Part shown: positions 1 through 10,651 of the stretch, piece after piece | Layout of the letters: each line of letters begins with the position of its first letter | Numbering within the stretch: the stretch's first letter is position 1 | NCBI GenBank assembly: GCA_019137255.1 | Contig: WPDH01000052.1 | Span: 186,001-250,000, forward strand | Direction of reading: 5' to 3' | Source: Corinectria fuckeliana | Lineage: Eukaryota; Ascomycota; Sordariomycetes; Hypocreales; Nectriaceae | Length of the DNA stretch: 64,000 nt | Translations under genes and position numbers: made by a program | The notes under the pieces: generated by a model | Seen by the model: only the letters and a program-made list of their open reading frames with translations | Database searches by the model: none | Told to the model about the DNA's origin: nothing

Positions 1-231
1 AAGGCCCCAGAGCGGCCGGCAGATTCCCTCGACCTCGGAGGCGACTTGGTCAAACCGAACCGCCGTAGCTCCAGGGCATCTGACGCGGGCTTTCTCTGGG
101 GAGAAGAATGGCTCGAGAGGGTCAAGGAGCGTGCGGAGAAGTTCTTGGACAGAGGCCCGGTCATCGACCTTGACCTTGGAAAAAGGATGCCTTTCATTGT
201 ACTTCAGGCAAAATCCTTTGGTTGTATTCAT
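1..231 (-). CDS. DUF2264 family protein, N-terminal part (runs off left edge)
   Basis: Reading the minus strand from the ATG at 231-229 gives 77 codons open to base 1, so only the N-terminus is present. The translation contains a family-like pattern: a helix rich in Leu (VQELLRTLLDPLEPFFSP), then ARVRCPGATAVRFDQVASE and EGICRPLWGL, which resembles the start of fungal DUF2264 (PF10022) proteins, where a 'PYFSPG.A...G.T...FD..AAE.EGF.RPLWGL' pattern is usual. The function of the family is not established; a (alpha/alpha)6-barrel glycosidase-like fold has been suggested, which I treat as inference. The third positions are GC-rich in this frame. The overlapping plus-strand open frame (1-300) is a shadow. 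It is transcribed divergently from the ASXH gene at 1006. Confidence 0.72.
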   Translation of the reverse strand, partial: MNTTKGFCLKYNERHPFSKVKVDDRASVQELLRTLLDPLEPFFSPEKARVRCPGATAVRFDQVASEVEGICRPLWGL

Positions 232-1005
232 ACTGAGATGGAAGTGATAAATCGGGTTAATTCTAGATTTGAACGAGCAAGTCAACCAGAAATTTGGTAG
301 GAGGGAGAAAGGAAGAGACACATGACGGATGAAGCTCGCTGCTGTTTCGGAATGTCTTGACCCGAAATCATGCCCAAGAAAATGCTACCACGCATCCGCT
401 GACGGGTTTAGTTGATCCACTGCTCGGTCGTGCATAATGCACCTCGTTTGATGGAGGGTGCAAGCTACTTGGTACAGTAGGCGGGGAGACGGATAAATGG
501 AACATGAGACGGAAAAGCACCCGCGATGCAGCATGCCAGTCATTACTCGTAGTGCTGGTGGGTATATAAGTGTTTTAATTTGCTCGTAGGGTATAGGTTA
601 TGGTAAAGTAACTACTTTATACAAATAATGGTGTTGGTTTCTTTAAGCTTGAGGTGTCATAGACATGTTTGTACGAGCTTTGTCAGCGGTGCTCAAGATG
701 TATCAGCAGCAAGCAGACTATCTACCCTAGAGAGCGATATCATTTCTCCGAAATCCAGCACAAAACAAACAAACAAACGGACAAAAGACTCGGGAAACTA
801 CAACCATTGACACTCGATGGTTTAAGCCTCGCAAATCTGTCTCTTTATCCTAGATATGGTATCCGACAGCTAGAGCATGCTTACCTTAGCGTTGATAAGT
901 TATTAGGTGGTTACAAGCTCGAACGCTGACAGATGAAGCGGCTCTCTGCGTCGTCCTGAGAGCCGCGCTTCGGTCAACTCTTTAGCCACGACAACTCCAT
1001 CAACA
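232..1005. other. Intergenic, divergent promoter region
   Basis: About 770 bp lie between the divergently oriented DUF2264 and ASXH genes. Small open frames (for example 628-929) have AT-rich, non-conserved translations and overlap one another. I see no RNA gene or transposon signature. The region presumably holds the promoters of both genes. Confidence 0.6.
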
Positions 1006-1949
1006 ATGCCCGGCCCAGAAGTTGGAAACGAAGACAGCCAGGACCCACGGTCCTCATCTCCTCTTTCATCCATCGGAGATGTGGACATCTCTCTTGGGAC
1101 ACCAACCAAACTATCTCCCGCCGAATTGCCGCCAGTACAAGGAGACGACACCAAGCAGTCGTCGCCTCCGGGAGACAAGCGCTCCTCGACACCCACGAAG
1201 CCCAAGGCCGGCAGGAAGAAGAGGGTCGTCGTCAGACGGGCCGGCAGGAAACCGAAATGGGACGCCGAGAGCATCCTCGCCGACCCCAAGTCACCCCTAG
1301 CGTGTGCCGATCTGAGAGTGAGTCGCGCCAGACGAACGCGCGATCGAGTTGACGAGACGCTGACTCTCGCTCCCCGCAGACCATATTGTCCAACCCCATG
1401 GCCTGGGACGTCCTCGACAGGGAGGAAAAGGCCGAGATCCTCGCTCTGTTCCCGGACGACCAGCACGTCCTGGGCGCTGGCACCGACGACGCCTGCCCGG
1501 ACTTTGCGTCGCTCATGAACGACGACAGCTTCCGCCACGACTGCGCCGCGTACATCGCGAACATTGCGCAAGGCCGGCACGACCCCGAGTGGCTTGCGCA
1601 AGCTTGGGCCGCGCACGAGAGGCGCAAGGCCGGCGACTTTGACGAGCACCTGGAGAGCAAGTTCAAGGACGACTGGGAGGTCGAGCTGCCGCCGGAGCTC
1701 AAGTCCCCGAACAGTGGCGGCAATGCAGCCCCAGGCGACGGCGACGTTACGATGGAGGATCTAGAGCCCGAGCAAGGCGATGCGCGGAAAACAGAGGCTG
1801 AAGTCGCAGACGAACTGCAGGTCGACGTGGATCACAGCGAGCGTGAGGCTGAACGCAAGGTCGAGCTCAAGGCCAGGGCTGTGTCTCGGCCGCGCAGGAG
1901 CATGAGAATGGTCAGCGGGAGAGACAAGAGCGAGGACGAATTAGCTTGA
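1006..1949 (+). CDS. ASX homology (ASXH/DEUBAD) domain protein
   Basis: Two exons, 1006-1317 and 1380-1949, are joined by a 62-bp GTGAGT...CGCAG intron (1318-1379) to give 293 residues. Residues about 84-175 form an ASXH/DEUBAD-type domain: WDAESILADPKSPLACADL, then across the junction TILSNPMAWDVL, EILALFPDD, and a helix ending near the WAAHERR and HLESKFKDDWE segments. In animals this domain (ASXL, Sfmbt partners) binds BAP1/Calypso-type deubiquitinases and supports H2A deubiquitination; in fungi such proteins are largely uncharacterised, so a chromatin role is inference. The N-terminus is Ser/Pro-rich with a basic GRKKRVVVRRAGRK stretch that looks like a nuclear localisation signal. The C-terminus is highly charged. 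The splice restores the conserved helix exactly, which supports the intron. Confidence 0.85.
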
Positions 1950-2354
1950 GTGATTGCGAGTAATTTTGAGAAGGATACCCTGGGGAAGATGCAAAAGCCA
2001 TTAATTAGACTAGATATCTACCCGCCTAGACACTATTAACGGTGAAGTTCACGTCACATTCATTATTTGTCGTCTTCCAGTGCACCTATTTACTTCTGTT
2101 TCGTCCTGGAGTTGATGGCGGGGCACAGGAGGGGTTCGGTCTAGTTTAGTGGACGACCCGCTGGTTTTCAGTGACCACGGGCAGCTTAGGCTCAACTTCA
2201 AAGTCAAGCCGACGACGGCAAGAAATCCCATCTTGACTCACCTCACTTCAGCCATCTCGACCGACCTCATCAAAGAACCTTACCAAGCTGAGAGACCTGG
2301 CGATAGCGCCTTTTAGCGCACGAACCTGTAGCCTTTCAAGAAGCCTTACACGCA
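1950..2354. other. Intergenic between ASXH and ELP5 genes
   Basis: A 405-bp spacer between two co-directional genes, holding the ASXH 3' end and the ELP5 promoter and leader. I see no open frame, repeat or RNA gene that I would support. Confidence 0.6.
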
Positions 2355-3495
2355 ATGGCGCCCACCTCCAACGCCCACACTCGCTCCCACAGCATCCTGC
2401 TGCTGCAAAAACTCTTGAATCTCCGCGACGGCGCAAGCCCGCTCACCCTCGTCGTCGACAGCCTCGAGCAGCCTGCCCAGCCCGCACTGAGCGAGTTCGT
2501 CTCAAGGGCAAAGGTGACTTCTTCCTCTTTGCCTTGCTGTCGTTTTCCGAACTAAAGATGCATGGCCAGATCGCAAAGACGTCTGTGATATTCCTCTCGT
2601 TCGTGACGCTCAAGAAACCCCGAGATGTCGACGTCTTCGTCAAAGCCGCAGGCAAGGACTTGAATTCCGTGCGACGGGATTTAGTTGCTCATTATCCCGC
2701 ATTCAACCCGTTGGCTTCCAAAGAGAAGCCCACGCAAAGTGAGTCTTGAATGGGGCCTCCCGTGAGAATTATAATTCATGATTTCTGCTAGGAGCGGTTG
2801 TTATCGTCGACTCTCTCAATGCCCTGGCATCGACCGCCCCTGAGTCGCTTGCAAGCTTTCTCTCCGGCATCATTACGCCCGCCGTCTCCGTCGTGGGCAC
2901 ATATCACGACGACGTTCCCGTCGTGCTGCCAAAGTCCTTCAGCGAGTACGAGCCCCATCCGTTCACCATATTGTGCCACCTGGCGACGGCTATCCTGCGG
3001 CTCTCCAGCCTGTACCAGGAGATTGAGCGACAAAAAGCACGGAACAGAAGCATCCAGGAGCCAGAATGGGGCCTTGGCGAGGACCGCGAGGGCGTGCTCG
3101 TAGGGCTGAAGGGACGGGAAAAGGACCGGAGCGACGACAGCGAGGGCGTCGTGATGCACATGGAGCTGCGCCGGCGCAGTGGCAGAACTGTATCTGAGAA
3201 GTTTATCGTCAGGCGGAAAGACGCCTCTGCATCTCTACTCCCTGGCAAGGTCTGCCTGCTGAAGGACCACCCCATGTTCGGGGCGCCCGCAGATGACGAC
3301 GCACCGGGCGAGGGCGACGAAGAGCCCGAGAGCACCTTCAACCTCGGGCTGACGGAGAAGCAGAGAAAAGACCGAGAGGGGATTGTGTTGCCTTACTTTG
3401 ACGCGCAGACAGATATCGGGGCGGGAGAGGGAGGTAGGATATTGTACGAGATGGGGAGGGAGGATGACTTTGATGAGGATGAGGATGAGATATAG
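2355..3495 (+). CDS. ELP5: Elongator complex protein 5 (Elp5/Iki1)
   Basis: Three exons: 2355-2513, 2570-2738 and 2792-3495 (introns 56 and 53 bp; the first has an ACTAA branch site 14 nt before its CAG). The product is 343 residues. Elp5 is a RecA-fold subunit of the Elp4-5-6 ring of Elongator, which modifies wobble uridine 34 of tRNAs (cm5/mcm5/ncm5). Recognisable features are the N-terminal LLLQKLLNLRDGASPLTLVVDS strand-helix start (part of the RecA-like core), TSVIFLSFVTLKKP, the VVIVDSLNALAS strand, and the very acidic tail ending YEMGREDDFDEDEDEI, which is usual for fungal Iki1. Like other Elp5 proteins it has no Walker A motif. The first acceptor could alternatively be the AAG at 2557 or 2578; the CAG at 2569 fits the branch site best. 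Confidence 0.92.
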
Positions 3496-4742
3496 CGTAT
3501 TGACGGTAAAAAAAGAAGAATACGAAAAGGAGGAAAGGAGGAAGGCTAATGTGAATACCACCAGAGCGATACCTGTGTGGTAATTGTATATCTAATAGAC
3601 AGGAACAAATCGCCGGAAACAAAAATTGAAAGGTGCCGCTACACAACTGCACGAATAGTCCTCCCACTTCCGCGTTTAACAATTCAAGCCCAAGGATACC
3701 TCAGCCTAAGAACCCATCCATGCCGACACAACCTCTACCAATTCTCATGAAGGCCGCTGGAGTGAACGGTGCGGCTGAGGTATCCATTGTGAAAATTCGT
3801 TGCTGAATCCATTGCATCAGGATCAGACGTACTGACCGGATCGTAGCTGGAGAACCAAGAAGAGGCGCATCAAACGTACTTGGGGGCAAGCTGGCCATCG
3901 ACTCAAGCTTTTATGAGATCCCCATACACAGCAGCTTGACAATTGTAATGTTTATCTGCAAGCCATGTACCATCACCAGCAAACCCGAAATCTCCATCTT
4001 GAAAAGAGTAGTATAGGGCATCGTAGATCCGGGGGGTGGGCTCCAGGGTTTACGAGGATCGCCTGTTTGGCATACTCCATTTTCGGTAATGGGGAAATCA
4101 GCAGATGGTATTTAAAGAAAGGAATATTTTTGTCCTCAGTTCAGAAGGCTCGAGATCCGGGTCACAATAAAGTCAAGAATTGCTGAAAGGACGGAGGCCA
4201 GCTGTTGCTGTTGTTACTGGTGACTGAAGAGCTTAGGCAGTTGGGTTATTATACCATAAATCTAACCTAGAAAGTCGCTAACAAAAGAGTCCTGAGCTCG
4301 CGACGATAAGCTCCATGAACCAGGTGGGATGCCAAGCCCGTTATCTAATCAGCACGACCCCCCTTGCTTCCCGCCCCAGCATCCCGGGACCAGTTGGAGG
4401 GAAGCTCAAAGCAGCATTACAAAACGACCTCTTTTAAGACGACACCACCACAAAAGCCACTACTTCTTCCAACGACTGCTCTAGCTACCTAGGCTTCAGG
4501 GCTCTTCCACCTCGACCGCTGCCGTACGCTATTACCAAAGCCAGCTTGCAGCAACCTCGTGGCCTCTCTGCTTTCGTCCTGCCTGCCCCGTCAATCCCCT
4601 CCCCATCGCGTGGCCTTCTTGACACGTTTGGTTCTAGAGCCGCCAAGGGGGCATCTTGATAACCCACCCCTTTGAAGCCTCATCACCGCTCCCTCCGCCC
4701 TCCTTTTCACAGCCTCCCGCCGCCGCCGCCGCCGCCGCCGCC
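3496..4742. other. Intergenic between ELP5 and SEC22
   Basis: About 1.25 kb without a supported gene. Short open frames at 3701-3898 and 3965-4186 have no family resemblance. The last 300 bp are CT/CCA-rich and are likely the SEC22 promoter and 5' UTR, ending in a CCG repeat directly before the start codon. Confidence 0.55.
4717..4740 (+). repeat. (CCG)8 microsatellite directly upstream of the SEC22 start
   Basis: Eight CCG units are followed by CC and then the ATG at 4743. The repeat sits in the 5' leader, so its length may vary and could affect initiation context or leader structure (inference). Confidence 0.85.
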
Positions 4743-5535
4743 ATGATCTACTCAACGCAAATATCCAGGCTGGACGGTATGCGCCTCCGGCCCCGGGCCG
4801 TCACGGCGCAACGCGGCTAACCCAGCTTTCCCAGGCCTCATGCTCTGCGCCTCCGTCGACGACGAGCAGGTAAGCAATCGCCATCCATCCCCCCCCCCAT
4901 TGCTGTTCCGACCTGGCATTGACGCTCCTTCTCCCTCTCCCCCTCCCCTCCAGGCCGAAGCCACCCTCGCAGAAACCAAGCAAAACGTCCGCCAAGTCCT
5001 GCGCAAGCTCACCCGCAACTCGGAGGCGCAGGCCAGCATCGAGACGGGCGCGCGCCACACGCTGCACTACGTGATCGACCAGGACATCGTCTTCCTCGCC
5101 GTGTGCGCCGCCTCGTACCCGCGCAAGCTGGCCTTCACCTACCTCGCCGACCTCGCCTGCGAGTTCACCACCACCTACCCCAGCGCCCAGGTCCACTCCC
5201 CCCAGCTGCGGCCCTACGCCTTCATGGAGTTCGACAACTTCATCGCCAAGAGCAAGACCACCTACTCCGACGCCCGCGCCGCCCAGAACCTCGACAAGCT
5301 CAACGACGAGCTGCGCGACGTCACAAAGGTCATGACCAAGAACATCGAGGACCTGCTGTACCGCGGCGACAGCCTCGAGCGCATGGGCGAGCTCAGCTCG
5401 CGCCTGCGCGACGACAGCAAGAAGTACCGCCGCGCCGCCGTCCGCATCAACTGGGAGCTGCTCATCAAGCAGTACGCGCCCTTTGCGGGCCTGGGGCTCA
5501 TCGTACTTGTCTTCATCTACTGGCGGTTTTTCTGA
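4743..5535 (+). CDS. SEC22: Vesicle SNARE Sec22
   Basis: Three exons: 4743-4776, 4835-4869 and 4954-5535 (introns 58 and 84 bp), giving 216 residues, close to yeast Sec22 (214). Two tiny 5' exons encode MIYSTQISRLDG and LMLCASVDDEQ, the start of the longin domain (about residues 1-125; YPRKLAFTYLADLACEF and RPYAFMEFD are typical). The SNARE motif follows (LDKLNDELRDVTKVMTKNI through ELSSRLRDDS, with the central R of the R-SNARE class in the 'YRGDSLERM' segment), and a C-terminal anchor runs from about 193 to 216 ending YWRFF. Sec22 cycles between ER and Golgi and mediates COPI and COPII vesicle fusion. No signal peptide is expected for a tail-anchored protein. Confidence 0.96.
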
Positions 5536-6009
5536 GGACACCAAATATATATATCAGTACCACCCATACATGTCCACCACTACCATTCAGCGAGGCGCAC
5601 CCGCATGTTTCTCTTTGGGATTTTCAGAGTCCATGGACGAAAGGAGCATTGAAGCAAGGGGTTTGGAAGATATCCCGTGGCATCGGGTGACGACCGGGGG
5701 AACCTCTTGCAAAAAGGCTATGTACATTATGTGACTATTTACGTTGGCTTCATCATGTCCAGTCTCATTTTATTGGTGTCTAGTGAGCTCGTCAAACCGT
5801 AACTTTATGCTGTGATCGCTCCGTCCGTCCATGCTGCCTATTTTATGTCGCCCTTCCTGTCCATGGGAGGATTCTCTCACAAGACGCCAAACTCCTTACT
5901 CAAAACCTCACCCCAAGCGTGTCAAATCGGCACGTATGCTGAAAAGAAGAAAAAAAGACCAGAATAACCAAAGGCGACGTAGTGCGAGGTGACATACTGC
6001 CTGCACCGC
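5536..6009. other. Convergent 3' region
   Basis: A 474-bp spacer between the SEC22 stop and the stop of the minus-strand gene at 6010. It must hold both 3' UTRs. I see no gene here. Confidence 0.6.
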
Positions 6010-7080
6010 CTACATCACCTGGCAACTGTCCGTTTGTGCTGGCTGTGAGGATGTCGGCGCAGTAGTCGTATGTTGCCATTCGAGATGTTCTTGGAAGTCC
6101 GCCAGGTCCTCGTAGCCGAGATCGGGGTGGTAGGCGTCGTCGTCATCGTACTCTTCCTGGGGCTCGGCCGACTCGTCTTCGCAGTACGGACACAGCAGAC
6201 CGGCCAGCCAGTCGCGATGGTGCGGCGCTACATGGTTTGCAATGGCGACGGGCGCAAACACGACCTGCTTCTCCTGGCGGTCGGACACGGCGAAACCAGT
6301 CGCTTGCCAGTGAAGGTTGTCCGTCGTCGGGGACAGGGTCAAGATGGGCGATGCCGCGGCCTCTTGAAAGGTCCGGATCGAGGGCATGGCCTCCAGGTCT
6401 TCCCAGATGATGTGCCCGTCGCAAAAGTCGCACACAAAGGCAATGTCGCGGTCGCTGAAGCGCTGGAACGCCCCGATGCTGTTGCAGACTTGAAGCTCCT
6501 CCCGGTACCTTCGGTGGTACTCCGCCTCGTCGGGGACGGCGCGGTTCCTGGTCCACTCCCGCTGTTTCCGGTAGACCAGGAAGGCCCCGAGGCAGCGCGA
6601 AGAGGCCTCCTTCTCGGAAGTGAAGATGCGACGCGCGGCTCGACATTGCGCGCGGTGGAGCTGTCGCTGGAGGTCGTGCGTCTCGCGCACCCAGACGGGG
6701 TTGACGGCACCGCCTGAGCGGCCCCAGTCTCTTAGGTTTTGGATGTGAGTGTTGAAGCGGGCTTTCAAAGCCTTCAATTCTTCTATCGATTCATCTGCGG
6801 ACCCGAGTCAGTGTCTGAGTAGAGGTGCGAATGCCCACCAACGCCTCGGCGACAACGTACGTTTGCGATCGGTTTCGTAGTAGATCTGTCCATTGACGAG
6901 GGGCGCTAGGTCCTGGAAGTCCCTCTTGGCCTCGTCGAGCACCTGGGTGAGGGCTCGCACCTGCTCGTGCTCGTCGGGCCCCCACTGACGCTTGTCGGCC
7001 AAGCTGAGGATGCGCAGTCCTTCGGCGATCAGGTTCGCGATGGCCGCCAGCAACGTCCCGACCGAGTCGAAGCTGCTCAT
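6010..7080 (-). CDS. Unrecognised protein with two CxxC zinc-ligand sites
   Basis: Exons 7080-6861 and 6794-6010 flank a 66-bp GTACGT...CGCAG intron, giving 334 residues. I do not recognise a named family. The N-terminal 75 residues are a helical segment (VGTLLAAIANLIAEGLRIL). A charged helical region with HDLQRQLHRAQCRAARRIF follows. The C-terminal half has C195-x2-C198 (VCDFCDGH) and C275-x2-C278 followed by H310-x4-H315 (LLCPYCED... FQEHLEWQH), which looks like an atypical C2H2 finger with a long acidic insert between the Cys and His pairs. An alternative is a C2H2-derived fold without DNA binding. No signal peptide or membrane span is seen. GC-rich codon use matches neighbouring real genes, and the splice joins the frame cleanly. 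Confidence 0.75.
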
Positions 7081-8542
7081 GATTTGGGGGGGGAGGGAAG
7101 AGTCGAGTCGTCCCTGGGGGGCGTCGAGGCCCGTCGAGGCGTCCCAGCAGGGCGGAGCGCAAGCAATTGCGGTGTGTTGTTGTCGAGTCGCAGAAGGGGA
7201 GACTCCAAGTCTGGGGAAGGGGAAGGGTTCGAGGTGGGGGACAAGTCGAAGGTCGAGTCAGCGTCGAGGAGGACACCTCATTCACCGTCGTCGTCGCGGG
7301 GCGAAGAACAGCGACCGAAGAGAGCGCATGGGCGTATGGTCGGCTCGAACCGGGAACCGGCTCGAACAAGAGCACGAGAGCCAAGGGACCGAGGCGGGAC
7401 GGTGTTTATTATAAGTAGCTGGGCCTGTGGAGGGTGACGATGGGCGTAGGCGCAGGCGTTGGCATGGGCATGGGTATGGGCATGAGGCTGAGCACCTGGC
7501 TGCTGCGTGCGGGAGGCCTGCAGTGCGCTGGGGGATAGGAACGCCGGAAGAGAGTTGAGACTGGGGTAAGGGTGTTGTTGAACGGGGAAAGCAAGCTATT
7601 GTGAGATGGCGTCGGCCCAAGTGAGGCTGTGTGTGAGGCTAAACCCCTGCTGCACCCGTCCTATGCGAGATCCCGGAGCAGATATGGATGAAGAGAACGA
7701 GAATACGAAGATGAGAAGCAGCAACAGATGAAGGAAGAGAGTATTTCATCCGAGGCTCTCCGTCATCAGCGTGTTGCTCTGTTTTGACCTTTTCTCTGCA
7801 ACGTTGTAGGTTTTAGCTTCTACATATACTTCGTACGGGGGCAGACGGGAATGACGGAACGGGAAACGGGCGCCAGTGTGGCTTGGTTTCAAACCTAACT
7901 CATGTTCTGGAGCGAGCTTGAGCCCCTAAAGCGTTAGGTCACGGCCGACTGAAGATGCCCTGGAACGCTCCCTTGGCTCGGAGCCCCGGGGCCCTGTAGG
8001 TCACAGTCCTCAGCCACCGCACAGAACGGGGACCGCTATGACGCGGGTGTGTTCCAGGGGGCACTGGACACTTCTACTATCTATGTACGTTCCAGTTGTT
8101 TGGACAGCGGTCGGATCATTCCATCCATGGACCTAACGTGAACACAGCTACGGCTGTGCTGTGTATCTAAGGCTGGTTTGGGCTTAACGAAATGGAATCA
8201 CCCACCGCAATGGCAGAAGTCTAATGGAAATGGATGGAACGTGCCGAATGAGCTTATGGGGTGGCAGTCTGAATAACATGAGTCGTTGTTTTCTCCGTAG
8301 GTACCTAGCCAAACGTGGACTATTGGTGGAGGGTGAAGTAGTATGAGCTACAAGCTCTCATAGCTATCCAAACACTTGCCTTCGACTCAATTGGATCTAT
8401 AAGTGAGAACCAAAAGGCATCATGCAGCCATCTCTTCTATGTTTTCCAAGACGTTTGATGATGCCGTGTCTTCCGCCGAACAGGTGCCTGCGGACGATGA
8501 AACAAGAGACGTAAAAGGTAGAGCCTGGCAGGAATCTTTGCT
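7081..8542. other. Intergenic, 1.46 kb
   Basis: This stretch lies upstream of the zinc-ligand protein and downstream of the CLPTM1-like gene. It includes the (GGCATG)-type repeat at 7461-7484 and a short hairpin around 8143-8160 (CACAGC-TACG-GCTGTG). Open frames on both strands at 7160-7620 overlap in several frames and have low-complexity translations, so I do not call them genes. Confidence 0.55.
7461..7484 (+). repeat. Hexanucleotide repeat, four GGCATG-type units
   Basis: Four 6-bp units, three GGCATG and one GGTATG, lie 380 bp upstream of the minus-strand gene that starts at 7080. No function is apparent. Confidence 0.75.
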
Positions 8543-10651
8543 TTACTTTCTCTTCTTGGTCTTGGCCTTACCGGCATCAACACCCGTCGCCTTCGCCTCG
8601 ATCTCCTTGATCTTTTCGACAGCCGCCTCTTTGCCCTCGGCCTCCTTCTTCTCTTCGCCCTCATCGTCGCCGCCCTGGCCGAACTCGTTGACACGACTGT
8701 AGTCGATGCGGTACGCCCAGCGCTGGTAGATGTAGATGAAGAAGATGATGTCGTCGCGGAACGTCGACAGACGGTGCAAAAACGGCATCTTGATGGTGAA
8801 GGCGAACAGGTCGTCGATGAAGGTGTTGAAGAACTTGTACATCATGGCCTTGCCGGGCATGTGCGCCACGCTCTTGAGACGGTAGTTGATGTACAGCGAC
8901 GGGACCATCATGAGGAACCCGTACGCATACACCGATCCTACTAGGGTGGTGATGACGTACGAGTACCATGACTTGTGGGTGTCGTAGATGAGCGAGTAGA
9001 TGCCGTAGGCGATAAGGAGGGGCACCGCGGCTATGTAAACGTACTTGAACGCGATTTCGTCGTACTCCTTGGTCTTCTCCTCCGTCTCAGTCAACTTTTG
9101 CTTGTCCTCAAAGACAATGGCGAAGGGGAGCCATGATCCGGGGGCGCTAGGTCCCACTCGCACGTTGACCACGGTGGTAATCTTCCAGAACTCGATGAGA
9201 ATGCCCACGACCTGAGTACCCAGAATCATCCAGCTTGTGTTTTGAGAGTTGTCCAAGAGATAGAGGAAGATGACTGTCTGCATGAAGACATTGGCCAAAA
9301 TGGACCGCACCGAGATACCAACATTGTCCTTCTTCTTGCGGTAGTGGGCAATATCGGAACCAAACGCGAGCGTCTCCAGGAACATGTGAGCAATGCTGAC
9401 CACGACGGTGATGCTGAGGAGGATGGGGTTGGTGTCAATCAAGATTTCCTTGATCATTTCCATCTCCGAGCCGTCGCCGCCGCCAGGAAGCGAATTGCCG
9501 TTTGCGTGCTGACGGGCAGCCTCCTTGGAACTGGCCTCCATGGTGGCCATGATTTGGTACTGCCAGCTGACAAGGTTTCCAAGATCAATGCGAATGGGCA
9601 ACTCCTTGACGGTATCGTTCAACGGGCTCATCTGGTTCGTCAACTGCCAGAAGGTGTTGACAAACAGAACAGGGTCTGTCATAGTTAGCTCCATCATGTC
9701 TATGAGAGGTAAGGCAGGGTAAACATACAGTACCAGCCATTCTGGCCAGAACCGTCGCGGGCGCCGGTGGCCTCGAGACGGAAATACTGACGAATGGGAG
9801 GTGTAAGAGATGACAGTTCCTTGACGCCCAAGTCGGGGACGAACGACAAGCTTGCGTTTGGGTGGTAGTGGTTGGTAATGATGGGTCCAGCGGGGGCATG
9901 CTCAGGCGTCTCAGTCTCGGGCTCGGGAGCCTTGTCGAGCAGGTTTCGCGTCTTTGCGACCTTTTTCTGGGGCAGGTACTGGGTCAAGGGCCAGGCGAAA
10001 TGATAGGCCTTGGCGGGATCAAATTCGGGCTGCTTGGGGTCAAGGTTGCTGCCGGGCAGACCGACGTAGAAGTGGCCCCAAAGGGTGCCATTGTTCTGAA
10101 CCGATTTGGGAACCGGGAACGTCTTTTCTACTGAGCGCTTGTCCGTGTAGTTGTTCATGTGGAAGTCCTTCTCCTGGAGAATGACGTACTCCCCGGGAAC
10201 CTCGGAGATGGGGGTCGGGTTGAACGAGGGCGAGAGCGTGACGATGATGTCGAGGTGGCTGTCTTGCGGCCAGATGGGCGCAATCTTGCGCGGGACTCCG
10301 CGATACGTGGCGCCCTCGTCAAGCTCCTTGGGTCGAAGCTCGAACGGAGGGATGTCGTCGATGTTGCCGGGAACTTTGATGATCTGGCCTGTCTCGGGGT
10401 GGGTGACGGTGACGGCCGACTGGTCCTTTCTCATGGCGTAGTTGGCGGCAAAGTTGATGCCGAAGTAGACAGCGCCGCCGATGAGAAGCTTGTTGAAGCT
10501 GAATCCCTAAACGCAAGGAAGTTGTTAGATGTGGGTTCCCAATGGCTATGGACGTTGGCTCTCTGCCGTCGCGACGACTTACACCGAAAATCCCCTGCTG
10601 CTGCTCGCCTTGAGCAGCTGGCTGGCGAGGTAAGACGGCTGCTTCGGCCAT
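8543..10651 (-). CDS. CLPTM1 family multi-pass membrane protein
   Basis: Three exons: 10651-10583, 10506-9729 and 9675-8543 (introns 76 and 53 bp), giving 659 residues. The middle part is lumenal-type beta structure (LDIIVTLSPSFN, SLSFVPDLGVKELS), followed by several membrane spans (ILLSITVVVSIAHMFLETLAF, VFMQTVIFLYLLD, WYSYVITTLVGSVYAYGFLMM). The CLPTM1 signature WQL...LPIRIDLGNLVSWQYQI, TLAFGSDIAHYR, SYVITTLVGSVYAYGFL and FFNTFIDDLFAF is clear. CLPTM1 proteins act at the ER; human CLPTM1 retains GABA-A receptors and CLPTM1L is a glycerophospholipid/GlcN-PI scramblase, so a lipid role in fungi is inference. The second intron uses donor GTATGT, branch GCTAAC and acceptor ACAG at 9676, which gives GWYYPVLFVNTFW; an in-frame ATG at 9697 lies inside that intron and is not a start. 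The tail is Lys-rich (KTKKRK). Confidence 0.92.

Noticed and set aside
1..300. Plus-strand open frame ending at 300, seemingly the 3' end of a gene
   Set aside because: The minus strand of the same bases encodes a DUF2264-like N-terminus with a sensible ATG, and the plus frame resembles no family.
9697..9699. ATG at 9697 as start of a separate CLPTM1 fragment
   Set aside because: It lies within the 53-bp intron; the upstream exons carry the conserved N-terminal half of the same protein.
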